A stretch of DNA of 64,000 nucleotides from JALZKA01 sp963725035 (lineage in GTDB: Bacteria > Actinomycetota > Thermoleophilia > Solirubrobacterales > 70-9). The stretch spans positions 62,001-126,000 of the forward strand of contig CAVRWX010000019.1 of the NCBI GenBank assembly GCA_963725035.1, in the 5' to 3' direction. Within the stretch, counting starts at the first letter, position 1, and each line of letters starts with the position of its first letter. Made by a program: the position numbers and the translations under genes. The notes under the pieces are model-generated. The model saw nothing but the letters and a program-made list of their open reading frames with translations, made no database searches and was not told the origin of the DNA. Shown piece by piece: positions 46,161 to 53,535 of this stretch.

Positions 46161-46784
46161 ATGGAGGACCAAGGGGGAGTCTCCGGCGCGCGCTCGTCCC
46201 AGGCGTGGCGTTCCTATGCGCGGAACAGGCTGATCGAGTCGCGGCTCACGCCGAACGCGATCTCGATGACGGGCCTCGCCGGGAATCTCGCTGCGGCAGG
46301 TCTGATCCTGGCCGATCAGATCTTCCTGGGCGGCCTCGCGTTCATCGCGGGCTCGGTCATGGACACGCTCGACGGGCGCTACTCGCGAATGTCGGGCAAG
46401 GGAACGCTGTTCGGCGCCTTTCTCGACTCGACGCTCGACCGCATCGAGGAGGGGATCGTCCTGACCGCAATCGCCTGGCAGTTCGCCGAGGCCGGTGATT
46501 CGACAGCGGCGGCCGCATGCGTCTTCGTCGTGCTCGGCTCGCTCATGGTCTCCTACACGCGCGCTCGCGCGGAGGCGCTCGGCGTCGAGTGCAAGGTCGG
46601 CATCGCGACGCGCGCCGTGCGCGTGGTGATCCTCTCGATCGGACTCGTCTTCGGGGCCAATGAGCTGATCGATGGCGTGGACCTTCTGCCCGCCTCTATA
46701 TATGTGATGGCGGGGCTCACGAGCTTCACCGTCGGGCAGCGCGTCTGGCACGTCAGGCGCGAGCTTCAGGCACAGGAAGTCTGA
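46161..46784 (+). CDS. CDP-alcohol phosphatidyltransferase, likely phosphatidylinositol-phosphate synthase
   Basis: 207 residues with about six hydrophobic helices. The CDP-alcohol signature runs D68-T-L-D71-G72-R-Y-S75-R76 ... G85 ... D89 ... D93, matching D-x2-D-G-x2-A-R-x8-G-x3-D-x3-D except that the Ala is Ser75. All four metal-binding Asp residues are present. In actinobacteria the PIP synthase joins CDP-diacylglycerol and inositol-1-phosphate. The neighbour 81 bases downstream is inositol-1-phosphate synthase, so this role is well supported by context. Start ATG 46161 preferred over TTG 46158. Confidence 0.85.
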   Translation: MEDQGGVSGARSSQAWRSYARNRLIESRLTPNAISMTGLAGNLAAAGLILADQIFLGGLAFIAGSVMDTLDGRYSRMSGKGTLFGAFLDSTLDRIEEGIVLTAIAWQFAEAGDSTAAAACVFVVLGSLMVSYTRARAEALGVECKVGIATRAVRVVILSIGLVFGANELIDGVDLLPASIYVMAGLTSFTVGQRVWHVRRELQAQEV

Positions 46785-46865
46785 TCCCAGCGCTCGGGGT
46801 GTAACCAAAATGTTGCTGCGGCGTAACCTCTTGCCGCTACCCGCTTCGAAAGGAACCTCGTACCA

Positions 46866-48062
46866 ATGAGCACTACCGACGGAACGCCCGAGACCAACGG
46901 GGCGTCGAGAAACGGCACGCGCTCCGACGACGGCAAGGTCCGCGTCGCGATCGTCGGTGTCGGCAACTGCGCCAACAGCTTCATCCAGGGCGTCGAGTAC
47001 TACAAGGACGCCGATCCCAACGAGAACGTCCCGGGCCTGATGCACGTGGACCTCGGTGGCTACCACGTGAAGGACATCGAGTTCGTCGCGGCCTTCGACA
47101 TCGATTCCGAGAAGGTCGGCAAGGACCTCTCCGAAGCGATCTGGTCGGGCCAGAACGACACGATCAAGTTCGCCGACGTCCCGCACATGGGAGTCGAGGT
47201 CCATCGCGGCATGACTCACGACGGCCTTGGCAAGTACCTCAAGCAGAAGATCACCAAGGCGCCGGGCGAGACCGCCGACATCATCGGCATCCTGAAGGAG
47301 ACGAAGGCCGATGTCCTCGTCTGTTACCTCCCCGTGGGCTCCGAGGCGGCGACCAAGTGGTACGTCGAGCAGGCGCTCCAGGCCGGCGTTGGCTTCGTCA
47401 ACTGCCTGCCCGTCTTCATCGCCCGCCAGGACGACTGGGACAAGCGCTTCGAGGACGCGGGCCTGCCGATCATCGGCGACGACATCAAGTCGCAGGTCGG
47501 CGCGACCATCGTCCACCGCCAGTTGGCCCGCCTCTTCCACGAGCGCGGCGTCGAGCTTCAGCACACCTCGCAGCTGAACGTCGGCGGCAACATGGACTTC
47601 TTCAACATGCTCGAGCGCGAGCGCCTCGACTCGAAGAAGATCTCGAAGACGAACGCCGTCACGTCGGTCATGGGCACCGAACTCCCCGAGGACGACGTGC
47701 ACGTCGGCCCGTCCGACTACGTGCCGTGGCTCACCGACCGCAAGTGGGCGCACATCCGCCTCGAGGGCAAGTCCTTCGGCGACGTGCCGCTCACGGTCGA
47801 GCTGAAGCTCGAGGTCTGGGACTCGCCGAACTCGGCCGGCGTCGTCATCGACGCTGTCCGCCTGATCAAGCTGGCGCTGAACAACGGCATCGCCGGCCAG
47901 CTCGACGGCCCGTCCTCGTACCTCATGAAGTCCCCGCACACGCAGCGCCCCGACGCGGACGCTCGAGTGCTGACCGAGGACTTCATCGCCGCAAACTCTC
48001 GCACCGCCGATGGCGCGAAGGCCGCAGAGGCCGCCGCCGAAGCGGTTGCCGCGGACGCCTAG
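46866..48062 (+). CDS. ino1: myo-Inositol-1-phosphate synthase
   Basis: 398 residues. NAD site VRVAIVGVGNCANSFIQGVE, then GLMHVDLGGYHVKDIEFVAA, FDIDSEKVGKDLSEAIW, DVLVCYLPVGSEAATKWYVE, GFVNCLPVFIA, the active region LPIIGDDIKSQVGATIVHRQ, LNVGGNMDFFNM and VWDSPNSAGVVIDAVRL. Makes inositol-1-phosphate from glucose-6-phosphate, feeding the phosphatidylinositol-phosphate synthase upstream and probably mycothiol. Its C-terminus is Ala-rich and non-conserved. Followed directly by a strong terminator. Confidence 0.97.
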   Translation: MSTTDGTPETNGASRNGTRSDDGKVRVAIVGVGNCANSFIQGVEYYKDADPNENVPGLMHVDLGGYHVKDIEFVAAFDIDSEKVGKDLSEAIWSGQNDTIKFADVPHMGVEVHRGMTHDGLGKYLKQKITKAPGETADIIGILKETKADVLVCYLPVGSEAATKWYVEQALQAGVGFVNCLPVFIARQDDWDKRFEDAGLPIIGDDIKSQVGATIVHRQLARLFHERGVELQHTSQLNVGGNMDFFNMLERERLDSKKISKTNAVTSVMGTELPEDDVHVGPSDYVPWLTDRKWAHIRLEGKSFGDVPLTVELKLEVWDSPNSAGVVIDAVRLIKLALNNGIAGQLDGPSSYLMKSPHTQRPDADARVLTEDFIAANSRTADGAKAAEAAAEAVAADA

Positions 48063-48098
48063 GGCTCTCCGCGAAAAGCCTCAGCGGGTAGCTGAGCC

Positions 48099-48126
48099 AA
48101 GGGCCCGCCCTTTGTGGCGGGCCCTT
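48099..48126 (+). terminator. Intrinsic terminator after ino1
   Basis: Stem AAGGGCCCGCC/GGCGGGCCCTT, 11 bp perfect, loop CTTTGT, followed by CTATTTCCC. Located 37 bases after the ino1 stop and just before the GT4-PHP gene. Confidence 0.8.
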
Positions 48127-48162
48127 CTATTTCCCAAGCCGCCCGGCTCCTTGGGTCGGCAT

Positions 48163-50091
48163 ATGCTCCCTTTCGTGCCGTCCCGCGCAGATCGCCTTCG
48201 CATCGCCCATGTGACGCCCCTGGCGTGGGGCCAGCGCCACCAGATCAATGACTTCGCCGAACAAGCGGCGTGCGAGCTCGCTGGACGGGGCCACGAGGTG
48301 GTTATCGCCGCGCCGTCGAGCGTCAGGGGAGGGACGCGCGAAGCTCGCCGCTTGATCAACGCCGCCCGCGAGCGGCCGAACGCGCTGTTCAACGGATCGT
48401 GGCGCGGAGAGCGCGCGGGAGGAGACGGCCCGCCGGTGCTGGCCGTCGGGACCGGGTTGCCCATGCCTCCAGGTCCTCGCGCCCGCGGTGTCCCCCTTCC
48501 GCTCGATGTCGCCAAGGGCCTCGAGGCCCTCCTGGGCGGAGTCGACTTCGACATCGTCCATGTCCACGATCCCTTTGCGCCCAGCGCCGCGTCGGTCGCG
48601 CTAAGGCACTCGCGCTCCCTCAACGTCGGCAGCTTCCACGAGCCGTCCGAGCGCGTGCTCTCGACGCAGGTCGCCCGCCCTCTTGTGGAGATCTTCTTCG
48701 GGCGGCTCGACGCCCGCACCACCACGAACGGGGAGACCGCGGACCTCATGCAGCGCTACTTCCCCGGCGGCTACGAACTGGTCGAGCCGGGGGTGCGCTC
48801 GGTCGAGGGGCAATGGCCCGGTCGTGAGCCTGCGGGCGAGCGCGCGGTTCGCATCGCGTACTGCGTCGAGGAGGAGCGTGGCGCGCTCCGCCTCTTCATG
48901 CGCGCGCTGCGCCGGCTCCCCGAGGGGCTCAATTGGGAGGCGGCGATCTGGGCCCCGGACGGCCCGGACGTGCGGATCTCGACCCGCCTGCGCGATCGGG
49001 TGAGCGTCGTCGGGCCGCGGCGCATGGATCCCGAGGAGCTGGTGGCGGCGGCCGACATCGTGTGCGTTGCCTCTGGCGGGCCGCGGACGGCTCCGGGCCT
49101 GGTCCGCGCGGCGCTCGCTTCGGGCACCGTGCCGATCGTCTCGCAGCTGCCCCTGTATGACGAGCTCGTCGAAGGGGGCGAGCTCGGCCTGATGTTCCCG
49201 CCCGGCGACGCGATCACCCTGGCGGGCCAGATCGAGCGGCTCACCGGGAAGGCAACCCTGCGACGCGAGTTCACCAAGGGTGCTAAGGGCGCGAGCCGCG
49301 AGTGGAGAGCGGTCGGCGATCAGCTCGAGGAGATCTACACGAGGCTGGCGGCCCGCCGCCAGGACCCCTCAGGCGACTCGGCCATCCGCAAGCGCATCTC
49401 ACGCCGCAAGCAGATCGGCATCGACCTCCACATGCACACCGACCACTCGCCCGACTGCGCGACGCCGGTGCGAACGCTCCTCGAGACGGCGCGGGATCAG
49501 GGGCTGGGCGCGATCGCGATCACCGACCACAACGTCGTCTCGGGCGCGCTCGAGGCGCGGGAGATCGCGGACGAGGTCGGGATCAAGGTGATCGTCGCCG
49601 AGGAGGTGAAGACCGCCGAGCAGGGCGAGGTGATCGGCCTCTTCATCGAGGAGAAGATCGACCGCGGGATGACGATGGCGGAGACGATCGCCGAGATCAG
49701 GCGCCAGGGGGGCCTGGTCTACGTGCCGCATCCGTTCGATCGTCTGCACTCGGTTCCCGACTACGAGCACCTGCTCGACATGGTGGACGAGATCGACATC
49801 CTGGAGGTCTTCAACCCGCGCGTGACGCTCACCGCGTTCAACGAGGAGGCGGAGCGCTTTGCCACCAAGTACCGGATCGTCCCCGGGGCCGGCTCGGACT
49901 CGCACGTGGCGCAGGGGCTTGGCAGCGTGATGATCCGCGTCCACGACTTCGACGGCCCGGACGAGTTCCTGGAGGCGATGCGCGACGCCGACATCGTCCG
50001 CAAGCACAAGAACCTGGTCTATGTACAGGCGCTCAAGTTCATCCAGACGAGCGGGGGTCGAGGCGGCAAGCAGCTGAGGAGCAAGGCCTGA
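48163..50091 (+). CDS. Fusion of GT4 glycosyltransferase and PHP phosphoesterase
   Basis: 642 residues. Residues ~1-390 are a GT-B glycosyltransferase (RIAHVTPLAWGQRHQINDFA, DIVHVHDPFAPSAASVAL, VGSFHEPSERVLSTQV, DELVEGGELGLMFPPGDA). Residues ~405-640 are a PHP domain with metal motifs IDLHMHTDHSPDC (HxH), AIAITDHNVVSGAL, VIVAEEVKTAEQGEVIG, YVPHPFDRLHS and AGSDSHVAQ, a full trinuclear set. A two-domain protein that adds a sugar and hydrolyses a phosphoester is unusual; the two activities might act on one substrate, perhaps a phosphorylated inositol lipid given the upstream genes. Its stop overlaps the next start (TGATG). Confidence 0.87.
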   Translation: MLPFVPSRADRLRIAHVTPLAWGQRHQINDFAEQAACELAGRGHEVVIAAPSSVRGGTREARRLINAARERPNALFNGSWRGERAGGDGPPVLAVGTGLPMPPGPRARGVPLPLDVAKGLEALLGGVDFDIVHVHDPFAPSAASVALRHSRSLNVGSFHEPSERVLSTQVARPLVEIFFGRLDARTTTNGETADLMQRYFPGGYELVEPGVRSVEGQWPGREPAGERAVRIAYCVEEERGALRLFMRALRRLPEGLNWEAAIWAPDGPDVRISTRLRDRVSVVGPRRMDPEELVAAADIVCVASGGPRTAPGLVRAALASGTVPIVSQLPLYDELVEGGELGLMFPPGDAITLAGQIERLTGKATLRREFTKGAKGASREWRAVGDQLEEIYTRLAARRQDPSGDSAIRKRISRRKQIGIDLHMHTDHSPDCATPVRTLLETARDQGLGAIAITDHNVVSGALEAREIADEVGIKVIVAEEVKTAEQGEVIGLFIEEKIDRGMTMAETIAEIRRQGGLVYVPHPFDRLHSVPDYEHLLDMVDEIDILEVFNPRVTLTAFNEEAERFATKYRIVPGAGSDSHVAQGLGSVMIRVHDFDGPDEFLEAMRDADIVRKHKNLVYVQALKFIQTSGGRGGKQLRSKA

Positions 50092-50753
50092 TGCAGGAGG
50101 GCGCCGCGGCAGGAGGCGGGACACCCACACGGAAGACACTCCCGGCTGTGCCCGTGACCGACGACGAGATTCAGGAGAAGTACCTCGAGCGCGCGATCCG
50201 CGAGCTGAACGGGCTCACCCGTCGGCTGCAGGAGTGCTCCCACTGCCCGCGCGGCAACCTGATGCCGGTCCTGGGCTCAGGCCATCCGCAGGCCGACGTG
50301 ATGATCTTGAAGTACGCGCCCACTCCCTCGGAGATCGAGGAGGGCGTGGCGTTCTACGGCCGGCCGGGCAACGCGCTGATGAAAAGCTTCAAGCGGCTCG
50401 GCGTCGATCCGCTCACCGTCTACGGCACGCTTTGCGTGAAGTGCCCGATCTCCGATCCCACGCTCGCCGCGGCGGAGTGCGTCGAGCGGATCGTCGAGGA
50501 GATCGCGATCGTCGGCCCGCGTCTGATCGTCGTGATGGGCGACGAGGCGCTGGAAGCTTTGAACGAGGTCGACGTGCCGCTGTCGCGTCCGCTCGAGCCG
50601 AAGCTCGGCGAGGTGCAGCCGTTTACGCCGACGATCGAAGTGCTCTTCGTCCCGGACATCGACCAGTCGCTCGATTCGGAGGAGTCGAAACGCGAGTTCT
50701 GGAGCAACTTCCGGACGCTCGGCGACTGGTACGCGGACCTGCCGCCCTATTGA
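50091..50753 (+). CDS. Uracil-DNA-glycosylase-fold protein with altered active site
   Basis: 220 residues, start coupled to the GT4-PHP stop. Cys49, Cys52 (QECSHCPRGNL), Cys118 (LCVKCP) and Cys130 (AECVERIV) match the four iron-sulfur cysteines of family 4/5 UDGs. But the catalytic GEAPG loop reads KYAPT in VMILKYAPTPSEIEEGVAFY, the expected Asn before KC is Leu/Cys (TLCVKC), and the HPS loop reads VPD (FVPDIDQSL). So the fold and cluster appear kept while uracil excision residues are gone. It may bind nucleic acid or act on another substrate. Next gene overlaps its stop. Confidence 0.72.
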   Translation: MQEGAAAGGGTPTRKTLPAVPVTDDEIQEKYLERAIRELNGLTRRLQECSHCPRGNLMPVLGSGHPQADVMILKYAPTPSEIEEGVAFYGRPGNALMKSFKRLGVDPLTVYGTLCVKCPISDPTLAAAECVERIVEEIAIVGPRLIVVMGDEALEALNEVDVPLSRPLEPKLGEVQPFTPTIEVLFVPDIDQSLDSEESKREFWSNFRTLGDWYADLPPY

Positions 50754-51883
50754 GCGCCCCAGGTACGGTCGCGAGGTACCTCCTCGTTTCTCTATGCCTC
50801 GCGGGATGCGGTGGTGGAGAGGCGCGGGACGCTGATGCTCCGCCACCCACCCCTGAGGAGCGAGCCGAAACTCTTGCGGATGATCAGACCGCCCGCCTTT
50901 CCGCTCGCCAAGCGCTCGGCCAGCGGATTCTCTACTCCTTCGAAGGCACGACGCTTCCGGGCACTGTTGCCGAACGGCTCCGGACCGGCCGTGCCGGCGG
51001 AGTTGTTCTTTTCGAGCGCAATTACGCCGGCTCTGAACAGTTCTCGGCGCTGGTCGATCAGATCCATGCCCTGAGCAGGAAAGGTCTCGGAGGTCTCCCG
51101 GCGCTTGTGTTGATCGACCAGGAGGGAGGTGACGTTCGGCGGCTGCCCGCACCCCCCGATCCGTCTGCAACGCAGATGGGCGCGGAGCTCACCGAGGCGG
51201 AGACCGAAGCGCAAGGCGCGGCAACCGGTGAGGCGTTTGCGCGTTTCGGCGTGAACGTGGACCTGGCTCCCGTCGCCGATATCGGGCGCCCGGGCGGCGC
51301 GCTAAAGAGCGAGCAGCGTGTCTTCTCGGACTCGCCCGATCTCGTCGCCTCTTACGCCGTTGCCTTCGCGGATGGCCTTCGATCAGCCGGAGTCGCGAGT
51401 ACGGCGAAGCATTTTCCGGGCTTTGGCTCGGCCCGGATCAACACCGACTACGGGGCCGCGGTGGTGGGGCGCTCCGAAGAGGAGGCACAGGAGGATCTGG
51501 TGCCGTTCGAAGCCTTGATCGCTCAGGGCGTGGAGATGGTGATGCTGAGCACCGCCATCTACCCGGACTTGGATGACCGCCCTGCCGTGCTCTCACCGCT
51601 TGTGGCGAACGATCTCCTGCGGGACGAGCTCGGCTTCACCGGGGTGACAGTGACCGACGCTCTCGACACTCCGGCACTCGATTCCTTCGCGTCGCGCCAA
51701 GACGTCACTCTCGCGAGCCTGGAAGCGCCGGTCGATCTGCTCCTGTACGCGCACTCGACTCAGGCGTCGTTGGATGCCGAGGCCGCGGCATTGACGGCGC
51801 TCAAGTCAGGGCGGCTGTCTCGCGAAGACATGACGAGCTCCGCTAGCCGGGTACTGCTGCTCAAGGCGCTCCTGGATCAGTAA
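50750..51883 (+). CDS. Lipoprotein of glycoside hydrolase family 3 type
   Basis: 377 residues. TTG 50750 overlaps the stop of the UDG-fold gene and yields a lipoprotein signal YLLVSLCLAGC with lipobox LAGC. The catalytic barrel has GRAGGVVLFERNYAG, ALVLIDQEGGDVRRL, NVDLAPVADIGRP, TAKHFPGFGSARINTDYG, MLSTAIYPDLDDRPAVLSP and GVTVTDALDTPALDSF, where TDAL contains the predicted nucleophile Asp. The NagZ acid/base Asp-Ser-His dyad (KHFPGHG...DSH) is not seen: the loop reads KHFPGFG...NTD. Likely trims cell-wall amino sugars or another glycan on the cell surface; substrate uncertain. Confidence 0.87.
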   Translation: MSAPGTVARYLLVSLCLAGCGGGEARDADAPPPTPEERAETLADDQTARLSARQALGQRILYSFEGTTLPGTVAERLRTGRAGGVVLFERNYAGSEQFSALVDQIHALSRKGLGGLPALVLIDQEGGDVRRLPAPPDPSATQMGAELTEAETEAQGAATGEAFARFGVNVDLAPVADIGRPGGALKSEQRVFSDSPDLVASYAVAFADGLRSAGVASTAKHFPGFGSARINTDYGAAVVGRSEEEAQEDLVPFEALIAQGVEMVMLSTAIYPDLDDRPAVLSPLVANDLLRDELGFTGVTVTDALDTPALDSFASRQDVTLASLEAPVDLLLYAHSTQASLDAEAAALTALKSGRLSREDMTSSASRVLLLKALLDQ

Positions 51884-51896
51884 GCGCTGGCGCCTT

Positions 51897-51937
51897 CGTT
51901 GCCCTCAGCGTGCGGAGAGCGCATGCTCAGGGCAACG
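51897..51937. terminator. Bidirectional hairpin between convergent genes
   Basis: CGTTGCCCT pairs perfectly with AGGGCAACG; inside, AGCGTGC pairs with GCATGCT (one G-U). It occupies the gap between the GH3 lipoprotein stop (51883) and the convergent secreted-protein stop (51954). Works in both directions. Confidence 0.65.
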
Positions 51938-51953
51938 TGCCTCGGCCGGTCGC

Positions 51954-52704
51954 TTACGGGCAGCCGTTCGCGCCCGAGGGCCCGCAGCGCCAGCTGATGC
52001 CGTCGAGCGAGACGGAGACGCTCCATGTTCGCGTACGTGGGATAGCCCGGGAAGGCCGAGATCGTGCCGTTGGCGAGGACGTCGACGCGACCGGGCGCGT
52101 TGTTCGAGCTGACCGTAAAGAGCGCCCTTTGCTCTGGGACGTATCCCGCCGGGATGCCGCCCACATTGACGATGTTCTCGTCGAATCCCGGCACGGTGCC
52201 GCAGGTGTTAGGTATGCCGTCAACGGCCTTCACCACACCACGCAGGTGGACGACGCCGTCCCTGTCGCGGAAGTACGCGGGAGTGGGGAAGCCGCCCCCA
52301 AAGCTGATCCAGTTGCACCCGACTGGTTCCGCGGCGTCGTTCAGCGGCAGTGGGGTCCAGGCCTCGGAGCCGAGCTCCTGGAACGCGGTGGAGTCCTTGC
52401 CGTCCAGTTCCTCTGCGTCGAGAGCTTCGGGCACCGGCGCAAGGCTTCCCTCGTCGATGTCGTCGCTCACGAACTCGTCCTGGGGGACGAGCTCAGACTG
52501 AAGCGAGTTCGGCGTCAAATGCGAACTGTTGACGGTGGCAAGTCCGATGTCGGGGGTCTTGACCTGTCCGTCCTTGATGTGCTTGGACTTCACGCTGTTC
52601 GGGTCGAGCCCGGCCGCGTATGCACCGGCGCCCAGAGCGACGAAGAGCGCGATCAGGCCGAGGACGTTTCCAACGAGCGGGTCATTGCGAAACCGAGTGA
52701 GCAT
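51954..52704 (-). CDS. Secreted protein with NSVKSKHIKDG-type repeats, frameshifted
   Basis: About 249 residues. N-terminal hydrophobic stretch NVLGLIALFVALGAGAYAAG serves as signal or anchor. Residues ~33-70 hold the LDPNSVKSKHIKDGQVKTPD and NSSHLTPNSLQSELVPQDEF repeats, then AEELDGKDSTAF, a pattern common in Thermoleophilia surface proteins (recollection). A beta-rich C-terminal domain has PVGCNWISFGGGFPTPAYFR, NGTISAFPGYPTYANMER. At about 52020 a base shift occurs; the corrected end is VSVSLDGISWRCGPSGANGC P. Function unknown. Convergent on the GH3 gene. Confidence 0.75.
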
Positions 52705-52721
52705 CGAACCTCCGACGCACC

Positions 52722-53525
52722 TTACTCCGGCGCGCCGTTTTGGGGTGCTGCGTTCTCGGCCAAGGCGGACATCGCCTCGAGGTTGGCGCTTGTGAGGGCG
52801 CGGACGACGGTGATGTCGAGTGCGTCGAACTCGGCGAGACGGCGCTGTGCCGCGGCCGAGTCGGGCTCGGCCACTCCGACGGTCCCGACCTCCTCTCCCA
52901 AGCGTTCGAAGTGGTTGCGATAGCCGTCGTGAAGCTCGCGGTAGAAGGACTCTTCCTTTGTGAGGCGCGCCGGGGCGTCGTCGCCTATCGCCGTGCGGAC
53001 GTAGGCCATGACAGGCGGCGTGTCCCGTCCGGCCTCCCTTGCCCCGCGCTCAACGTGCTTGCGAGCGCCGGCGGCGAACTCGGGCGTCACCCAATTGAGA
53101 AAGACGCCGTCGAACTCGGCGCCGCCGAAGGCGCACATCTTCGGGCCCATCGCGGCAAGGATCATGCGTGTTTCGCCAAGGGCCTCGCGTAGCGCGGGCA
53201 GGTGCTCGCGTATCGCCGTCAAGGGCTTCTTGGTGGTGCCGGCGCCCACGCCCAGCCACAGGCGCTCGCGAGGCAGGCCGAGCTCGTCGATCTTCGTTGC
53301 GATTTCGTCCGGCGAGTGACGGTCTACCGCGAGGACGGCAAGCCCGAGATCGACTGTGCTCGTACCTCGGGCGAAGGCGGCCACGGTCTCCAGACCCTCG
53401 GCCATGGGTGTGTCGCTCGACCAGACCGAGCTGTAGCCGAGCTCCTCGCAGTGGGTAGCGAGGGGAGTGGCGATCTCGGGGTCGAGCCCGGCAGTGACGC
53501 CGAACCCGCGTGACTTCTGGGTCAT
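52722..53525 (-). CDS. LLM-class F420/FMN-dependent oxidoreductase
   Basis: 267 residues, luciferase-like (beta/alpha)8 barrel. GFGVTAGLDPEIATPLATHC, YSSVWSSDTPMAEGLETVAA, TVDLGLAVLAVDRHSPDEIA, LPRERLWLGVGAGTTKKPLT and MILAAMGPKMCAFGGAEFDG, VFLNWVTPEFA. Likely uses F420, as in most actinobacterial members; substrate not predictable. Shorter than the usual ~300-330 residues. Ends 17 bases from the secreted-protein start on the same strand and starts 10 bases after the RNA methyltransferase stop, so may share a transcript with it. Confidence 0.83.
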   Translation of the reverse strand: MTQKSRGFGVTAGLDPEIATPLATHCEELGYSSVWSSDTPMAEGLETVAAFARGTSTVDLGLAVLAVDRHSPDEIATKIDELGLPRERLWLGVGAGTTKKPLTAIREHLPALREALGETRMILAAMGPKMCAFGGAEFDGVFLNWVTPEFAAGARKHVERGAREAGRDTPPVMAYVRTAIGDDAPARLTKEESFYRELHDGYRNHFERLGEEVGTVGVAEPDSAAAQRRLAEFDALDITVVRALTSANLEAMSALAENAAPQNGAPE

Positions 53526-53535
53526 GCGCCGGAAC

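Noticed and set aside
46083..47939. 618-codon minus-strand frame opposite ino1 and the PIP synthase
   Set aside because: Both plus-strand genes are clear; the antisense product is low-complexity Asp/Arg/Val-rich with no motif.
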